DNA of 64,000 nucleotides, from the NCBI GenBank assembly GCA_008711295.1, contig VUYV01000015.1:2610846-2674845 (forward strand), written 5' to 3'. The position numbers and the translations under genes are program-made. This document shows positions 1 to 11,700 of this stretch, piece after piece (position 1 is the stretch's first letter; every line of letters starts with the position of its first letter). The notes beneath the pieces are model-generated. The model was not told the origin of the DNA. It made no database searches and saw only the letters and a list, made by a program, of their open reading frames with translations. The stretch comes from Anarhynchus alexandrinus (lineage: Eukaryota; Chordata; Aves; Charadriiformes; Charadriidae).

Positions 1-2389
1 GCCCTTTGGCTTTCTGGAACATGGGACTCACTTTCATTATAACCTGTTCTTCTGCCTTCTGGATTTACAGAAAATCAAACAGCCCTGGAGATGGTCTTGG
101 CCTCAAACGAGAAAGAGATTTGAACTCTACGTCTAGACTAAGAGTCAAGTTTTCATCTTTTACAGCATTTTAAGTCTGGACTTTAGTTCCAGCCCAGCTC
201 AAAAAGCATAATGCTCTTACTAGGTACAGAAGATTTCCTTCTCCCTCTTCTTTTCTTCAAAGTTCAAGTCTCAAATCAGTGTTGCTGTTTCTACTGCTAC
301 TAAACAGAGCTGTGAGGTATCCCAAAAGGTCAGCTGATCCAAAAGGAAAGATTAACATCCAGTCATTCATGGATGCATGTCTAACATCATCTTCACAACC
401 TCTACGGACCATGACAGCAGAAGAACCCTGAACAACACCCTCATGCTTAACACACTTGCTGTCCAGTTCCACATCACAATAGCTTTCTGCAGCTCTTTTT
501 CGATATACTGAAACTTACTGTTCCCAGTGGTAGCTGTAAACTGTTCAAACACAGAACTTAACCAACTCTATAGAAGCACATCTGCCTTTCTTCTGTGCTA
601 CAGAGGCCAACAGTCTGTTTCTCTGTCATCCTTATTTTTTTAGTCCTTAACTCTACCCTTATATTTAATGATTCTGTTTTCCCTTATCTTACTAATGTAA
701 CTCAAACAATTTCTACTGTCACTTTCTGTGTTTCTATAAAGTCTAATTTGCATGGGGATGCCCTGGTTCTTGACCTCTGTGCATTGCCTCAGTGTTTGAT
801 ACCAAGATATAGGTTTTATCATCTGAGTCAGATGGACGTTCAAGAAGGAATTTGTCACCCTGATACACTTGGACTTCTCAACATTAACAGTGGCCAGTGG
901 GTGATCATGAAATAACCCGGAGATGATCAACACCAAAAGCAGACAGTAGAAAGGAAAGATCCTGGAATAAACTAGAAACAAAAACAGACAAAGAAGAGGG
1001 ATTATAGAATCATTCAAAGTCTTACGACTAGTTTAACTTTCTCCCTCAGCACAACATTGAAAAACACTGGCTGATATAGATAACACAGTTTCTGTTTATC
1101 CTACAAATATTACTGCAGCAGAGTCAAAAACTAAACATAGCACTTCAGCCCAGCTGCAGCCGAAACTTAAGTTGAACCTGAGTATTTCTGGGTTTGCCTA
1201 ACCTGTATTTCTAATGCTGTTTGTTCTAAGTCAGCAAGCCCTAGTTTCCACAGGGAATGTTTGAACTTAAGTCCTAATCCATATGAACGATGGCAAGAAC
1301 ACATAAGAGGGGGAATCGTAAATCTAAAGCCTTTTATTTTATTTTATTTTTCATTGCCTGATAGTTCCATAGCCCTAAGCATTGTGGTTTCCACAGAGGG
1401 TAGCACCGCATTGCCAGTAGCATATCTGATTAATTCCTCCTCACCTGTTCCATGGGGTTTCCTCCCCCCCGCATCCAACTGACCTATCACTTCTCTTCAA
1501 GACAGGCTAAATTAATGATGATGAAACTAAGGAAGAAGTGAATTATTTAATTCCAGAAACTGTCAAAGATTACATGAGCCCAACATCAGCTACACCAGAA
1601 GGATCAGTCCATGCCCTTGGGATTGGTTTTCTGGGCTTCTCCCTATCTTCCCATCAAAATCAATGGGAATTTAGCCTGGTCTTCAGTGGGTGACCTTTTG
1701 GTTCTCAAGAGGTGTATAATGCTTGGCATTTACTCTGTGTAGTGTCTTTCATGAGAAGGGCTCAAAATATCTCTCTACATCGAGTCCCACAGTATCCTCA
1801 AGGGGAAAGTAAGCATTATCCTCATTTAATTAATGCATTGCCAAAGGCTAAAATACGAACTAAAGGAGACTGATCCTTCAAGGTACACAGCTTGCTCAGA
1901 TTCTGGTGAAGTTGGTGTGGAGATGAACACACTCAGCACCAAGCAGGATTATCCTCCAAGACCAAGGTCAGTTTTCAGATCAGAAACTGTGGTCCAGCAC
2001 ACTTCATCCAATGTTTTAATCAATGACTTCACCCACTGCTGGGTCAAGACCCAAGTGATAAAAATAATAAGATGTACTTTAAATTAATTTTTTTTTGTGG
2101 CGTTGAGTATATGTACATAAGCTACCCAATCCTGAAGTGAGTTTCAGAAGCACATAAACTGATATGGCCCCTTTCTCCTGCCAATCAGCAAGCAGAAAGG
2201 CTCACTAGGAAGCCAACAACCTCCATGGGACTTGGAATCCATTCCTCCACTGGCCAGGGCTTGGCATACGGCCCTGCAATAAGTTACCACTCTCAGATCC
2301 TCTGTTCAACTCCTATTTCCATCACCTTGACACTAATGGTGAGTATCTTACCATCAGCAATGTGCTGCCTAAAAGCAAGTAAGAAGGAA
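1..2389. other. Non-coding stretch, no gene seen
   Basis: Frames here are short (125 codons or fewer), overlap on both strands and match no family I recognise. The only structure I can point to is a possible old amniote repeat fragment at about 1645-1700, listed separately. There is no convincing promoter, splice pattern or RNA gene. Confidence 0.6.
1645..1700 (+). repeat. Possible fragment of an old amniote interspersed repeat
   Basis: The words AATCAATGGGAATTTAGCC and TCTTCAGTGGG resemble a motif widespread in reptile and bird genomes, in which AAGTCAATGGGAGTTTTGCC is followed by a TGACTTCAATGGG-like word. The match is partial and I cannot name the family with certainty. Related fragments occur at 7743-7812, 43905-43945, 52005-52060 and 55636-55695. 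Confidence 0.35.
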
Positions 2390-2462
2390 AAGGAACCGAG
2401 GCAAAGAGAAGCTAAGTAACTTCTAAAGTCGTGTAGGATGTCTACTGCAGCCAGGAAATTCA
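2390..2462 (-). repeat. MIR/CORE-SINE-like relic
   Basis: Read on the plus strand, GAACCGAGGCAAAGAGAAGC followed by TAAGTAACTTCTAAAGTCGTG resembles the complement of the MIR SINE core (the family's GAAACTGAGGCACAGAGAGG, TTAAGTAACTTG, CCAAGGTCACACAG series). The copy is short and diverged, as expected for an ancient tRNA-derived SINE. It has no coding content and no recognisable ends. Confidence 0.5.
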
Positions 2463-4354
2463 ATAGAGTTAGCACAAGTCTTATGGAATTAAAATTCTGT
2501 CTATTGGACTGCAAGGAAAGTACAAAGATATAAACTTCCCTCTGCCTATTCTCGTCTGCCATCCACCCCTTCCCTCCTCCTCTGTGGTCACAAAGCTGCT
2601 TATTTTCATTACGTCCTAAACGGTTCCAGGCTTTCTCTACATTTGAAGCAGACTTGATGGCTTGATTGAGACTCATAACAAACATGTAGGCAGACAGAAC
2701 CCTAAATTAGCTAAAGAATTCTGTTAGATGCATCGTTAAAAGAAAAGAAGGCAGGAATGGGGGAAAAGGAAACTTCACCACGGTGCAGACCAAAGCCAAA
2801 TGCCCAGAGTTCTACTGAAGCCCAGCATCTTTTCTTTTTTTTTTTTTTTTTTCTTTTGTGCATGGCAGCTGTAAAACAGAATTAAGTTTGCACGTCACTG
2901 AAAATAGGATCTCTGCTATGGAGTATAATGCCTACCATCATCTCAGAGCAATTTTCTGCTCTACATTCAAAGAATTCCTGAGTTTCTACAATAGGCAGTC
3001 TAATTGCAAACATTTGGCGTCAATGTTTGAGGACTAGAAGCAGAGCAAAGCTAAGGTGTGTTTCAGATCAGTATGTGTGCTTTCTTTGCTCCAGGGGCAG
3101 GATAGGACATCCATTAGAAGGTGATGAGCTAACTGCAGTCTTACTGGAAGGCTTTATGACTGTACCAGGGTTTAAAGAGGTGTTACTAAATGCACCTCAA
3201 ATAGGTCCAGGTGTGAGACCAAGTCACATACAAGTATTCTGACAGCCACTCTGAACCGGGGAACAAGGATTTGAGGATCTGAAGCCAAATAAACAAAGAA
3301 ATGGAGAGGAGGGACAACCTGGTAAGTCAACCACCAGTCATAAAGCTACCAAGCAAAGTCCAGCACATGCTGTAGGTTATTGCTATCGACCAGTTTTACT
3401 GAACTAGCCTGAACTGTCTCCAGCACAGCCTTGAGAATGTTCGTGGTGGAGAAGGTGTATGAAAAAATCCTAAAGATGTCAGCTTGCTTGATGCCAAAAA
3501 GGTTCTTCAAAACCCGATTCTCCAGTTGTGTGCTTGTGTTCTTTGGCCAGAACTTCTGTTGTCCATAAAACACAGGTTCTGTTAGAACAAAGTTCAGCTG
3601 TGAGAACTTACATGTTCTGCAGAATATTCATGAAAATATTCATGAAAATTTAAAATTCAAAGTTCTGTAATGTTTAATTTTTTTGTATTGAGGCCGTTCT
3701 CTCAAACCTGTATAATTTTAAATGAAAGCTATTAAACCAAACACAAATAAAATATAATTATATGCTGACAAAACATTTTTTTTTTACTTTTTTTTTTTTT
3801 GACCTGAAATTCCATGAGCAGGCTACCATATTACTACATACTTAATACATAGAGAGGAAAAGGACTCATGCAAATCTTCTGTACTTTCCTTGACTGTTAG
3901 TTAGGCATTCCTTAGTGCTACTGTTATAAACCTATAAACAATGTGACCCATAAAAATTCAATACTAGCTTCTAGTTATATATTGTTACTTACTATTTACT
4001 TTATTATATTAGACATCTCCCATGCTCCAGGTATTTTACAGCTTGTAGGATAGTTAATGCAATTTAAATATATATAGTGACTGTACTGAGTTCTCATTCG
4101 GAAAAGGAACTGTAATCTATCAGAAAAAAAGCTAATTACAGTTTATCCCTTTGATTTATTTCTCCCCAAGCCTCCCCTCCCATTTTTTTGTAAGCATTAC
4201 AAACCTTAGGTTGTAATTTTGATATATGCTTCTAGATAGATTAAATACCAACTAATTCTCATATAAAACTGGTAGTTTGATCAATACAGCTAAAAGCTTT
4301 ATTCCTCACATATGTATTTCTCAGATTCAGAACTATCAATTTTAATCTCTTGTG
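2463..4354. other. Non-coding stretch, AT-rich with homopolymers
   Basis: No gene is seen. It holds a T18 tract at 2835-2852, T-rich tracts near 3775-3800, and a perfect two-copy tandem 12-mer (AATATTCATGAA) at 3623-3646. The part from about 3600 to 4350 is strongly AT-rich. Frames are 75 codons or shorter. Confidence 0.6.
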
Positions 4355-5413
4355 TCATAGAATCATAGAATCATAGAACGGTTTAGGTTGGAAGGGACCT
4401 TAAAGACCATCTAGTTCCAACCCCCCTGCCATAGGCAGGGACACCTTCAGCTAGATCATCTTGCTCAAAGCCCCATCCATCCTGGCCTTGAAAACCTCCA
4501 GGGATGGGGCCTCCACAACTTCTCTGGGCAACCTGTTCCAGTGCCTCACCACCCTCACAGTGAAAAATTTCTTCCTGATATCTCTTCTAAATCTCCCCTC
4601 TTCCAGTTTGAAGCCATTATCCCCCGTCCTATCACTACATGCCCTTGTAAAAAGTCCCTCTCCAGCCTTCCTGTAAGCCCCCTTCAGATACTGGAAGGCT
4701 GCTATAAGGTCTCCCCAGAGTGTTTTCTTCAGGCTGAACAATTCCAACTCTCTCAGCCTGTCTTCATAGGAGAGGTGCTCCAGCCCTCTGATCATCTCCG
4801 TGGCCCTCCTCTGGACCCACTCCAGCAGGTCCATGTCCTTCTTATGTTGAGGGCTGCAGAGCTGGACACAATATTCCAGGTGGCCTCTCACAAGAGCAGA
4901 GTAGAGGGGCAGAGTCACCTCCCTTGACCTGCTGGCCACACTGCTTTTGATGCGGCCCAGGATGCAGCTGGTTTTCTGGGCTGCGAGTGCACATTGCCAG
5001 CTCACATTGAGTTTCTCATCCACTAATGCCCCCAAGTCTTTCTCCTCAGGACTCATCTCAATCCATTCTCCGCCCAGCCTGTATTTGTGCTTGGGACTGC
5101 CCTGACCCTCATGCAGGACCTTGCACTTGGTCTTGTTGAACTTCATGAGGTTCACATGGGCCCACTTCTCAAGCCTGTCCAGGTCCTTCTGGACAGGATC
5201 CCACCCCTCCAGCATGTCAACTGCTCCACACAGCTTGGTGTCATTGGCAAACTTGCTGAGGGTGCACTCAATCCCACTGTCCATGTCACTGACAAAGATG
5301 TTAAACAGCATCGGTCCCAGTACCAACTCCTGAGGAACACCACTTGTTACTGCTCGCCACTTGGACAAGGAGCTGTTGACTGCAACTCTTTGAGTGCAAC
5401 TGTCCAGCAAGTT
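4355..5413 (-). mobile_element. CR1 LINE, 5'-truncated copy
   Basis: This is the 3' part of a CR1 (chicken repeat 1) non-LTR retrotransposon on the minus strand. The 3' end is at 4355-4378, where three copies of TCATAGAA are the complement of the (ATTCTATG)n ending that CR1 has instead of poly(A). Next to it lies the conserved 3' UTR (complement of AGGTCCCTTCCAACC), then the stop codon at 4451-4453, then an open reverse-transcriptase frame. Protein-level CR1 similarity ends near 5413, so roughly two thirds of a full element is missing, the usual result of incomplete reverse transcription. No clear target-site duplication is visible, which is normal for CR1. The uninterrupted frame suggests it is younger than the MIR-like relics nearby. 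Confidence 0.95.
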
Positions 5414-5545
5414 TGGGCTTAGATAATAATCAGGCCAGGAATTCAGCTCCACAAAATTGAACAAAACCTCATGCTCAAATTGTTTATTCAGAAAATAACA
5501 GTTGATCCCTCTTTGGCATAGGAAAGATGTACTGGATAACCTCAA
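4451..5545 (-). pseudogene. CR1 reverse-transcriptase fragment (C-terminal ORF2), inactive
   Basis: The 364-codon open frame reads as the C-terminal half of CR1 ORF2. Residues 1-44 come from flanking DNA; CR1 similarity starts at about residue 45 (LLDSCTQRVAV). RT motif B is at residues 68-72 (SGVPQ), followed by ELVLGP where the family normally has GSVLGP. RT motif C, usually FADD, reads FAND at residues 99-102 (bases 5239-5250), so one of the two metal-binding aspartates is lost. Downstream are typical CR1 blocks: PLYSALVRGHLEYCVQ (213-228), VQRRATEMIRGLEH (244-257), [15 protein letters not shown] (278-292) and [19 protein letters not shown] (334-352). The endonuclease domain and the N-terminal RT motifs are absent. 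It cannot be an active enzyme, and no host role is suggested. Confidence 0.93.
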
Positions 5546-6030
5546 CAGGTTCTGTGCAAGGCTACATCCTATTTTTTTATCATCTCCCCTTTGCCTTCCT
5601 CTCTAAGAAGTAACCTCCTAAAAACAGATGTAAGAGAAAACTAAGTTAGAAAAGGCAATTTCTGAGATTATTTGTTTCCCAGGCTAGAAACACAAGAGAG
5701 GACGGGGGACACCACCAGGAAGGTTTGCCCTCACGTTCTGTGAGGAACTGAGCAAATCTGTTTTGCCCTTCCTGTATTATACAAATGGATTTCTCGCCAA
5801 GTGAGTCATTTCATTTCCCAGATAGCCCCTACATCCTTCTTATGAAGGAGGACACAAGAGAGAAGGGAAAAAACAATAAATAAAAAATCACTTGGATTCA
5901 GCAGTGATGGGTGTGATGTGGGAACCTGATTAGAATGTCATAATGTAGCCCTTATATAGGAACCTAAATAGAATAGACTAAGCATCCTACAAAGCTTTTG
6001 CTTTCAAATAAGATTTATTGTCACTCTTAA

Positions 6031-6072
6031 GAGAAAAAAAAAAGTAGAAAAAAAAAGGAAAAAAAAAAAAAG
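6031..6072 (+). repeat. A-rich low-complexity tract
   Basis: Three adenine runs of about 9-13 bases are separated by GTAG and GG. No gene-derived or SINE-like sequence is recognisable just upstream, so I read it as simple low-complexity DNA and not as the tail of a retrocopy. Confidence 0.7.
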
Positions 6073-7742
6073 GCACCCAAACAAAAGAGCTGGTGCTGAA
6101 TCTCCAGAAGGTTTTCTACAATAACTTTGAAGAAGGTCATGTGAAGAAGAGAGGAAACTGGAACCCTTTCCCTCCACAGAGGAAAATAAATGGGTGACAC
6201 TATGCTAATGAAGACAATTCACTCCCAGGATGAGTCATTCAACAGCAGCAAGGTCTCTCTCCTGCCTGTTGATTCATATTTTTTTCCCCCCAGCATCAAG
6301 AAGTCGTCTTAAAAGGGTTGTCTGGGTGACCTACCCACTAACAAGTTTGGGTTTGATTTTGTTATTTATTTGGTATTAGCATAGTGTCACCCCCAGGAGA
6401 TTTTCCTTTCAGTGTTGGAATATCCTCTAGGTTATCTTCTGTGGGGCAGGATGGAGCAAAGCTTGAAGCAAGACATGATGCCAGCTTGGCCTCCACCTTG
6501 CAGTGAAAAATTAAGATAGGATTTTTTTCGCCTTGAAATCTCATTGTCACTGTATGAATAATTCCTAAGAGTTCTATTTCTCTCATCTGCTTTGACATAC
6601 AGGAGCTTTTAAACAGATCAGCCCCTTGGATGTGAAAGCCCAGATCTGAACTAGCACAACGATGGGATATAGGTCCAATTATGCAAAACTTCCTTGAGTA
6701 AAATTATTTAAAAATCAAAATAAAATGACAGTGTCCACAATGCTTGTTGTAACAAGGGTATCAGCTGCACAAGGACTCTACATCTGACCCAGTCGACTGC
6801 AGTGGAAGAAATTATAAACATTGTCCTTCAGAGCTAGAGCACTTTATTTTCATTTAATGACAACTATGATGGTCTTTTTAAGCAGCAAGCAAAAATTAAA
6901 GTACTGTTTTTAAGTGTGTATTTTTTAAATGTATCACTTTATGGAGATATTACTAACCAGATAGCTGGTATAAACTGTCATATTTCCAGTGACTGAAGGC
7001 AGCTGAATCAATACTTCAAACTAGGTTCAATATTTGAATGCAGCAGTAAGGAAGGTGGTGTAATCCACTGTTATAGATTAGATGGCAAGTCAATCCTAAA
7101 TTGCACATTGCAGAAGAACCTTTAGCTAGAGAGACTTTTACTCTGAAGACAGCTGTTTTTTTCTGAATGGTAAATATTCTTTGTACTAAGTCATTTAGTC
7201 TAAGTTTTCCCTGGTGTCGTGCAATGCAGAATTTGTCTCATGCATCTATCACATTGCCAATAACACTCAATAAAACATCAAATTAATTATCAAAAAGTAT
7301 TTAAGATCAAAATCTTTGATTGCCCATAATGAGATGTCCAATGATGCTAATCGCAGAAAAAATGTCTGTTTAGAACTACTCATCAGAAACACATTTCAAT
7401 GTGAAATAAGCAATGATCAGTATGACAAGAATAATAAAAAAAAGAATCAATTGCACATATATTAAGCAAGGGCTCTCGTACATTAAATATTCATTTTATG
7501 CTTCACATTATCACCTATAACTTAGTAAATAAATTTTAATGTTTATTGGGGATTTCTTAACTTTCAGCAACGATCTTTTGAAAGGAAAACATAAACTTAT
7601 TTAAAGAACTCTTTGAAAAGGTGACTTTCAGTTCCATAATTCAGACTAATAATTTTCTTTTAAGTTGTAAGAACACTGATAAAAAGAAATCCCTCTTCAT
7701 ATTTTACTCCTTTTTGCTTAAATGGTTGATTTTCTGTCAACC

Positions 7743-7812
7743 AGGGCCCTGATTCTGCTCTCCCTGAAATTAAAGGCCAAACTCCCACCTGCTTCAACAG
7801 GAGCACAAGAAG
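7743..7812 (-). repeat. Old amniote interspersed repeat fragment
   Basis: The plus strand reads AGGGCCCTGATTCTGCTCTC, then GAAATTAAAGGCCAAACTCCC, then TGCTTCAACAGGAGCA. This follows, in order, a word series common in turtle, crocodile and bird genomes: GGCCTGATTCTG, TCACTGAAGTCAATGGCAAAACTCCC, TTGACTTCAATGGGAGCA. This is the best match to that repeat in the window. I recognise the pattern from general knowledge but cannot assign a library name. Confidence 0.5.
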
Positions 7813-8357
7813 GGCTCAAATTCACGAGTCAACCTCTCTCTCAACCAGTCACAAAATCCTGCACTGTTGTTTCCCTGTCTGGACAGACTGATCCTACATT
7901 GCTTTGACAGATAGCTGAGGGACAAAGAGGCATCCAGACTAATGTGAGACTGCTTCCCACCTTTTGCTATACCAGTGAGAGTCCCAAGCAACTAAATGAA
8001 AGCTGAGCTGTGCTACACCAGGTTTACCAAGTCTCAGTGGCACCAGTACCTGGCTCTGATATTACATATAAAGGTGCTGGAGGAGACAGATCACTCGTGA
8101 TGGGCAAAAACCAGCTGAGCTTTGGAAACTTCCCTCTTCTTTCTTGTTTGAATAGCAGATGCTGTGCTTGACTGGACCTGCTGCAGAGGCAACCCATGGA
8201 TCGTACTCCCTTATATAATCATTAGCCTGAAAAAACACGTAATCCATGCTCCAATTTACCAGTAAGGGCTGTATAGATGCCTCTGTTGAAGGCAGCTATA
8301 TCCTGGACTCCCTGCTGCAGCAGTGAAGGGTGTGTTGTACTCAGTTTGGATCATCAG

Positions 8358-8696
8358 ATCCAAAGAGAGAGAGGCTGAGACAGTTGGGGCTGTTCAGCCT
8401 GGAGAAGAGAAGGCTCCGGGGAGATCTTATTGCAGCCTTCCAGTACCTAAAGGGGGCCTACAGGAGAGCCGGGGAAGGACTTTTTACTAGGGCATGTAGT
8501 AAAACGAGGGCATGTAGGGACAAGGGGGAATGGCTTTAAACTGGAAGAGGGCAGGTTTAGATTAAACATTAGGAAGAAATATTTCACTTTGAGGGTGGTG
8601 AGGCACTGGAACAGGTTGCCCAGAGAGGTTGTTGAGGCCCCATCCCTGGAGGTGTTCAAGGCCAGGCTGGACGTGGCCTTGGGCAACCTGGTCTAG
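8358..8696 (+). pseudogene. CR1 ORF2 C-terminal remnant, frameshifted
   Basis: The reading frame is CR1-like to about 8500. There an 11-base word, AGGGCATGTAG, occurs twice (8489-8499 and 8507-8517) where one copy is expected, and the frame then ends at 8537-8539. CR1 similarity continues in the next frame from about 8520 ([11 protein letters not shown], then [19 protein letters not shown]) to a TAG at 8694-8696. It is therefore broken by a small duplication plus a frameshift. No RT catalytic motif is included in the copy. Confidence 0.88.
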
Positions 8697-8793
8697 TGGG
8701 AGGTGTCCCTGCCTATGGCAGGGGGGTTGGAACTCGATGATCTTCAAGGTCCTTTCCAACCTAAACTATTCTATGATTCTATGGTTCTATGAT
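8358..8793 (+). mobile_element. CR1 LINE, short 5'-truncated copy
   Basis: This plus-strand CR1 copy begins inside the last ORF2 block ([20 protein letters not shown]) and runs to a 3' end at about 8771-8793 made of ATTCTATG-like units, after the conserved AGGTCCTTTCCAACC word. It shares GAYR(K/R)[11 protein letters not shown] and nearly all of its 3' UTR with the copy at 4355-5413, so the two belong to the same or very similar subfamilies. It keeps only about 140 codons of coding sequence. Confidence 0.95.
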
Positions 8794-11700
8794 CTGATCT
8801 CTTTGAAGGTTTGGGATGCAAGAGGGCCAAGGAACTCCTTCAGACAAGCTTGCTTTTTGTTTGGGTGAGGATTGCTTGAGAAGGGCACATTGGGTGCATG
8901 GGACCCCACTGAACTGCGTTCATGTTATATATATAAGGTTGTCCACTTTATGGATAAGTGCACAGTGTCTCCACAAGTTCCCTCACCCACAGCTTTGCAT
9001 GGGCTCCTGGGCCTCTGGGCCCCCGTCCTACACCTCTGTGCAGAATTACCGGGTGCTGGTCTCACAGCTACCACACTCCATTGAAGAGCCAGCTACTGTG
9101 GGAAACACTCTTGCAACCACTCTCAAGTCAGCGATAGAGCCCTCACTTGTTTAAAAAGGAAGGAGGAATTTCATATGAAGCTCTAGTAATATTTTTCTGT
9201 ACCAGTAAATTGTTTGTCCCTGCTCTCCGTCTCATGGAGCCCCAGAAAATTTTGAGGGAAGGTGCAGTGTGCAGTGGTAGAAATGCTTGCATAAAGTCCT
9301 GATTTAACAGTGCTTTGTGATGTTGCCAGACCAAACTGGTGACATCCAGGTGAAAAGTGGAAGATTCTATTTATAATCTGTATACAGTTCTTTTACTCAT
9401 CTCTCTCCTTGGCATTCTTTTTAAAATTTATTATTTGTTTAAATAATACTACCTCTCTGAAGGAGCAGATTGCTAGGAGTTCTGCAAGTAGGTGCACAAA
9501 TGGTGGAACTCATGAATATTAATTTTCCCAGTCTTCCTTCCAGTTTGGATTCTCTGGTGTCAAAATAATATCCTTAATCTCAACTGAGGCTTTTCACTCT
9601 GTGGGAATGAGGCTTTCCCTCCTCTATCCACAGTCCTATTTTCATTAAATTTGTAGAAAGCAAATACTTTGAGAACACTTACTCTAGACAAAAAAACAAA
9701 CAAACCAAAAAACAGACAGTGCACTTGACACAGCACAAGCAACTTGGCCACTCAGTTCAAAAGTCTGAAAAAAGGCAAGAATGGAAGTTTAAAACTTGTG
9801 TTGTCAGAAATCTAGGCTTAAGAAAGCATTAGAAGTCCTTTGGTGATTTCAAAGATGTAGTTTCTTGACCTACTTACTACTGATAATATTGGCTCTTATT
9901 TTATTCACTTGAGCAACAAAATAAACAATAGAGAAAGAAAACAGATTAAAACTATGGGCAATAAAAATGGATGACAAGTTCAAACAAAAAAAAATTGGTT
10001 ACACTGATTTGTTAAACTGCATGTATCGCCAGATCCTGAATCCTGACACTGAAGTCTTCTGTGTCCTATATCCTCTCTTGTGTATCTGTCCACCTCTTTC
10101 GTTATGGTACACACTGATCTTCTAGATCTGGCATACTTTCTAAACATATTTGAAGCTCTTGAGCCTTGGTTGCAACCACTGGCAGTATTATAGGCAACCA
10201 TGGCTATTCCTGACCTTGACTGTGAAATACTAGGAGTGAAGACACAGACCAACACAGAAAGTCAAGGCAGCAAGGAGGTCTTACTCCTGCCTGAGATGGA
10301 AATACAGCTCCTTTCAAGACAGAAGAGCCTCTGGCCGCGCACAGTGAGTTCAAAGTGCTATGTACAGACCTGCCATGCTAAATGGGGTTTAACTTGTGGA
10401 GGTCGGCTTAATTCCCAGTTTCAGTGGGTACACACTGGGGAAAGATTGAGCCTATAGGTGTTTCACACCAAATTGGAAGCAAAAAACACTGTTTCTAATG
10501 CAGCACATGGAGAAATAAAAATTATCTGTACCTGTCTTCTCTTGGTAAAACCCTTCAAGTAAAACACTGTTTACCTGTGCAGTGTAACAAAAATGACAGT
10601 TTCCTCAAAAGTTGTCTTTTGTCCCTTTTTGTGACTTCTCCTGTCTGCTCAATTATTCAGTGGCCCAAGGGACCAAGCTTAGTCTGGTCTCATTCAGAAG
10701 CTCATGGTCTGAGCTGTTGATCCAGAGCAGACTCTTTTATTCACAGGTAGCTGAACAGCAAAGTTTCTGTTGAGACAGAGGCCACCTAGTGCCAAAAAAG
10801 TATGATATCCTGCAAGATGGACACCCTAGTACTAGGCTGAGGTGTCCCAGGTAGTGTGGGAAGAAGAGCAGTTGACAATTANCAATTTTAAACCCTTCTG
10901 TTGAAACAAAAACACTCGTTTTGATTAAGCCAGAAATCTGAAGTACTGACTTATGTTCAGGTTGCCTTGTAATTTTAACTCTTTTTAAAAAAAAGAAAAA
11001 GAACCTTTCTGAAAGAAAATTATAAAGAACTTTAAGGGAGAAAGTAATCATTTTGTCACCTTCAAAGTGCAGGCTTTTATCATGTTTCACATCTCGTTAT
11101 TATCCAAAATTGCCATTAAATTTGACCCAAATTAGTTAAGCCCCCCCACATTGGTTGTGTCCTACAGATGCTGCAGGGACCTTTAGTTGTTCATCTCATT
11201 TCTCTGTCACACCTAAACCATGTGCCTGCACTAGACAGTATGAAACACGCAGCTTTAGTGTAAAAGACATTCCTCTTTAAGGGAAAACTAAGCTACTTTA
11301 CACTTTGCCAGAATGAGCATATTGCTAGGTGGGGCAGAACAGATGAAGGTCAAAAATTTGCTCAGGGCTAGGATGGCTCATGTACCTAAGCATCTGTAGC
11401 CAGCAGCGCAGTAGGCAGTGGCTACCACAATGTCCAGGCACAGGATATACACAGAACACGTAAATTCATACACTTGTTTTTTATGCATTAAACGACTTCT
11501 CTAGACAACTTATTAAGTCATTGCTTTACGTGTTAGTTACACTATATTCCTGTAAGAAATTGACAGAAATGTATTTACAGTTCTTCTTAAAAGTTAGCTT
11601 TTTTCACCTATGCCCTTCTTTATTTTGGTCCATGCAACTGCTACCAGAGGTGAGCAGCAAATTTCTAATCAACACATTTAATCACACTGTCTCTTCAGAG

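Larger units (their letters stand above)
5414..8357. other. Non-coding spacer between the two CR1 copies
   Basis: No gene is seen. It holds an A-rich tract at about 6031-6072 (three long A runs broken by GTAG and GG) and an old amniote repeat fragment at 7743-7812. The region 6840-7690 is very AT-rich. Frames are 78 codons or shorter and unrecognised. Confidence 0.6.

Noticed and set aside
3623..3646. Two-copy tandem 12-mer
   Set aside because: A minor slippage product in AT-rich DNA with no further structure.
4461..5422. Several plus-strand frames of 70-128 codons opposite the CR1 copy
   Set aside because: They are antisense shadows of the CR1 reverse-transcriptase frame.
8447..9154. Frames on both strands around the second CR1 copy
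   Set aside because: They are shadows of the CR1 remnant or extend from it into unrelated flanking DNA.
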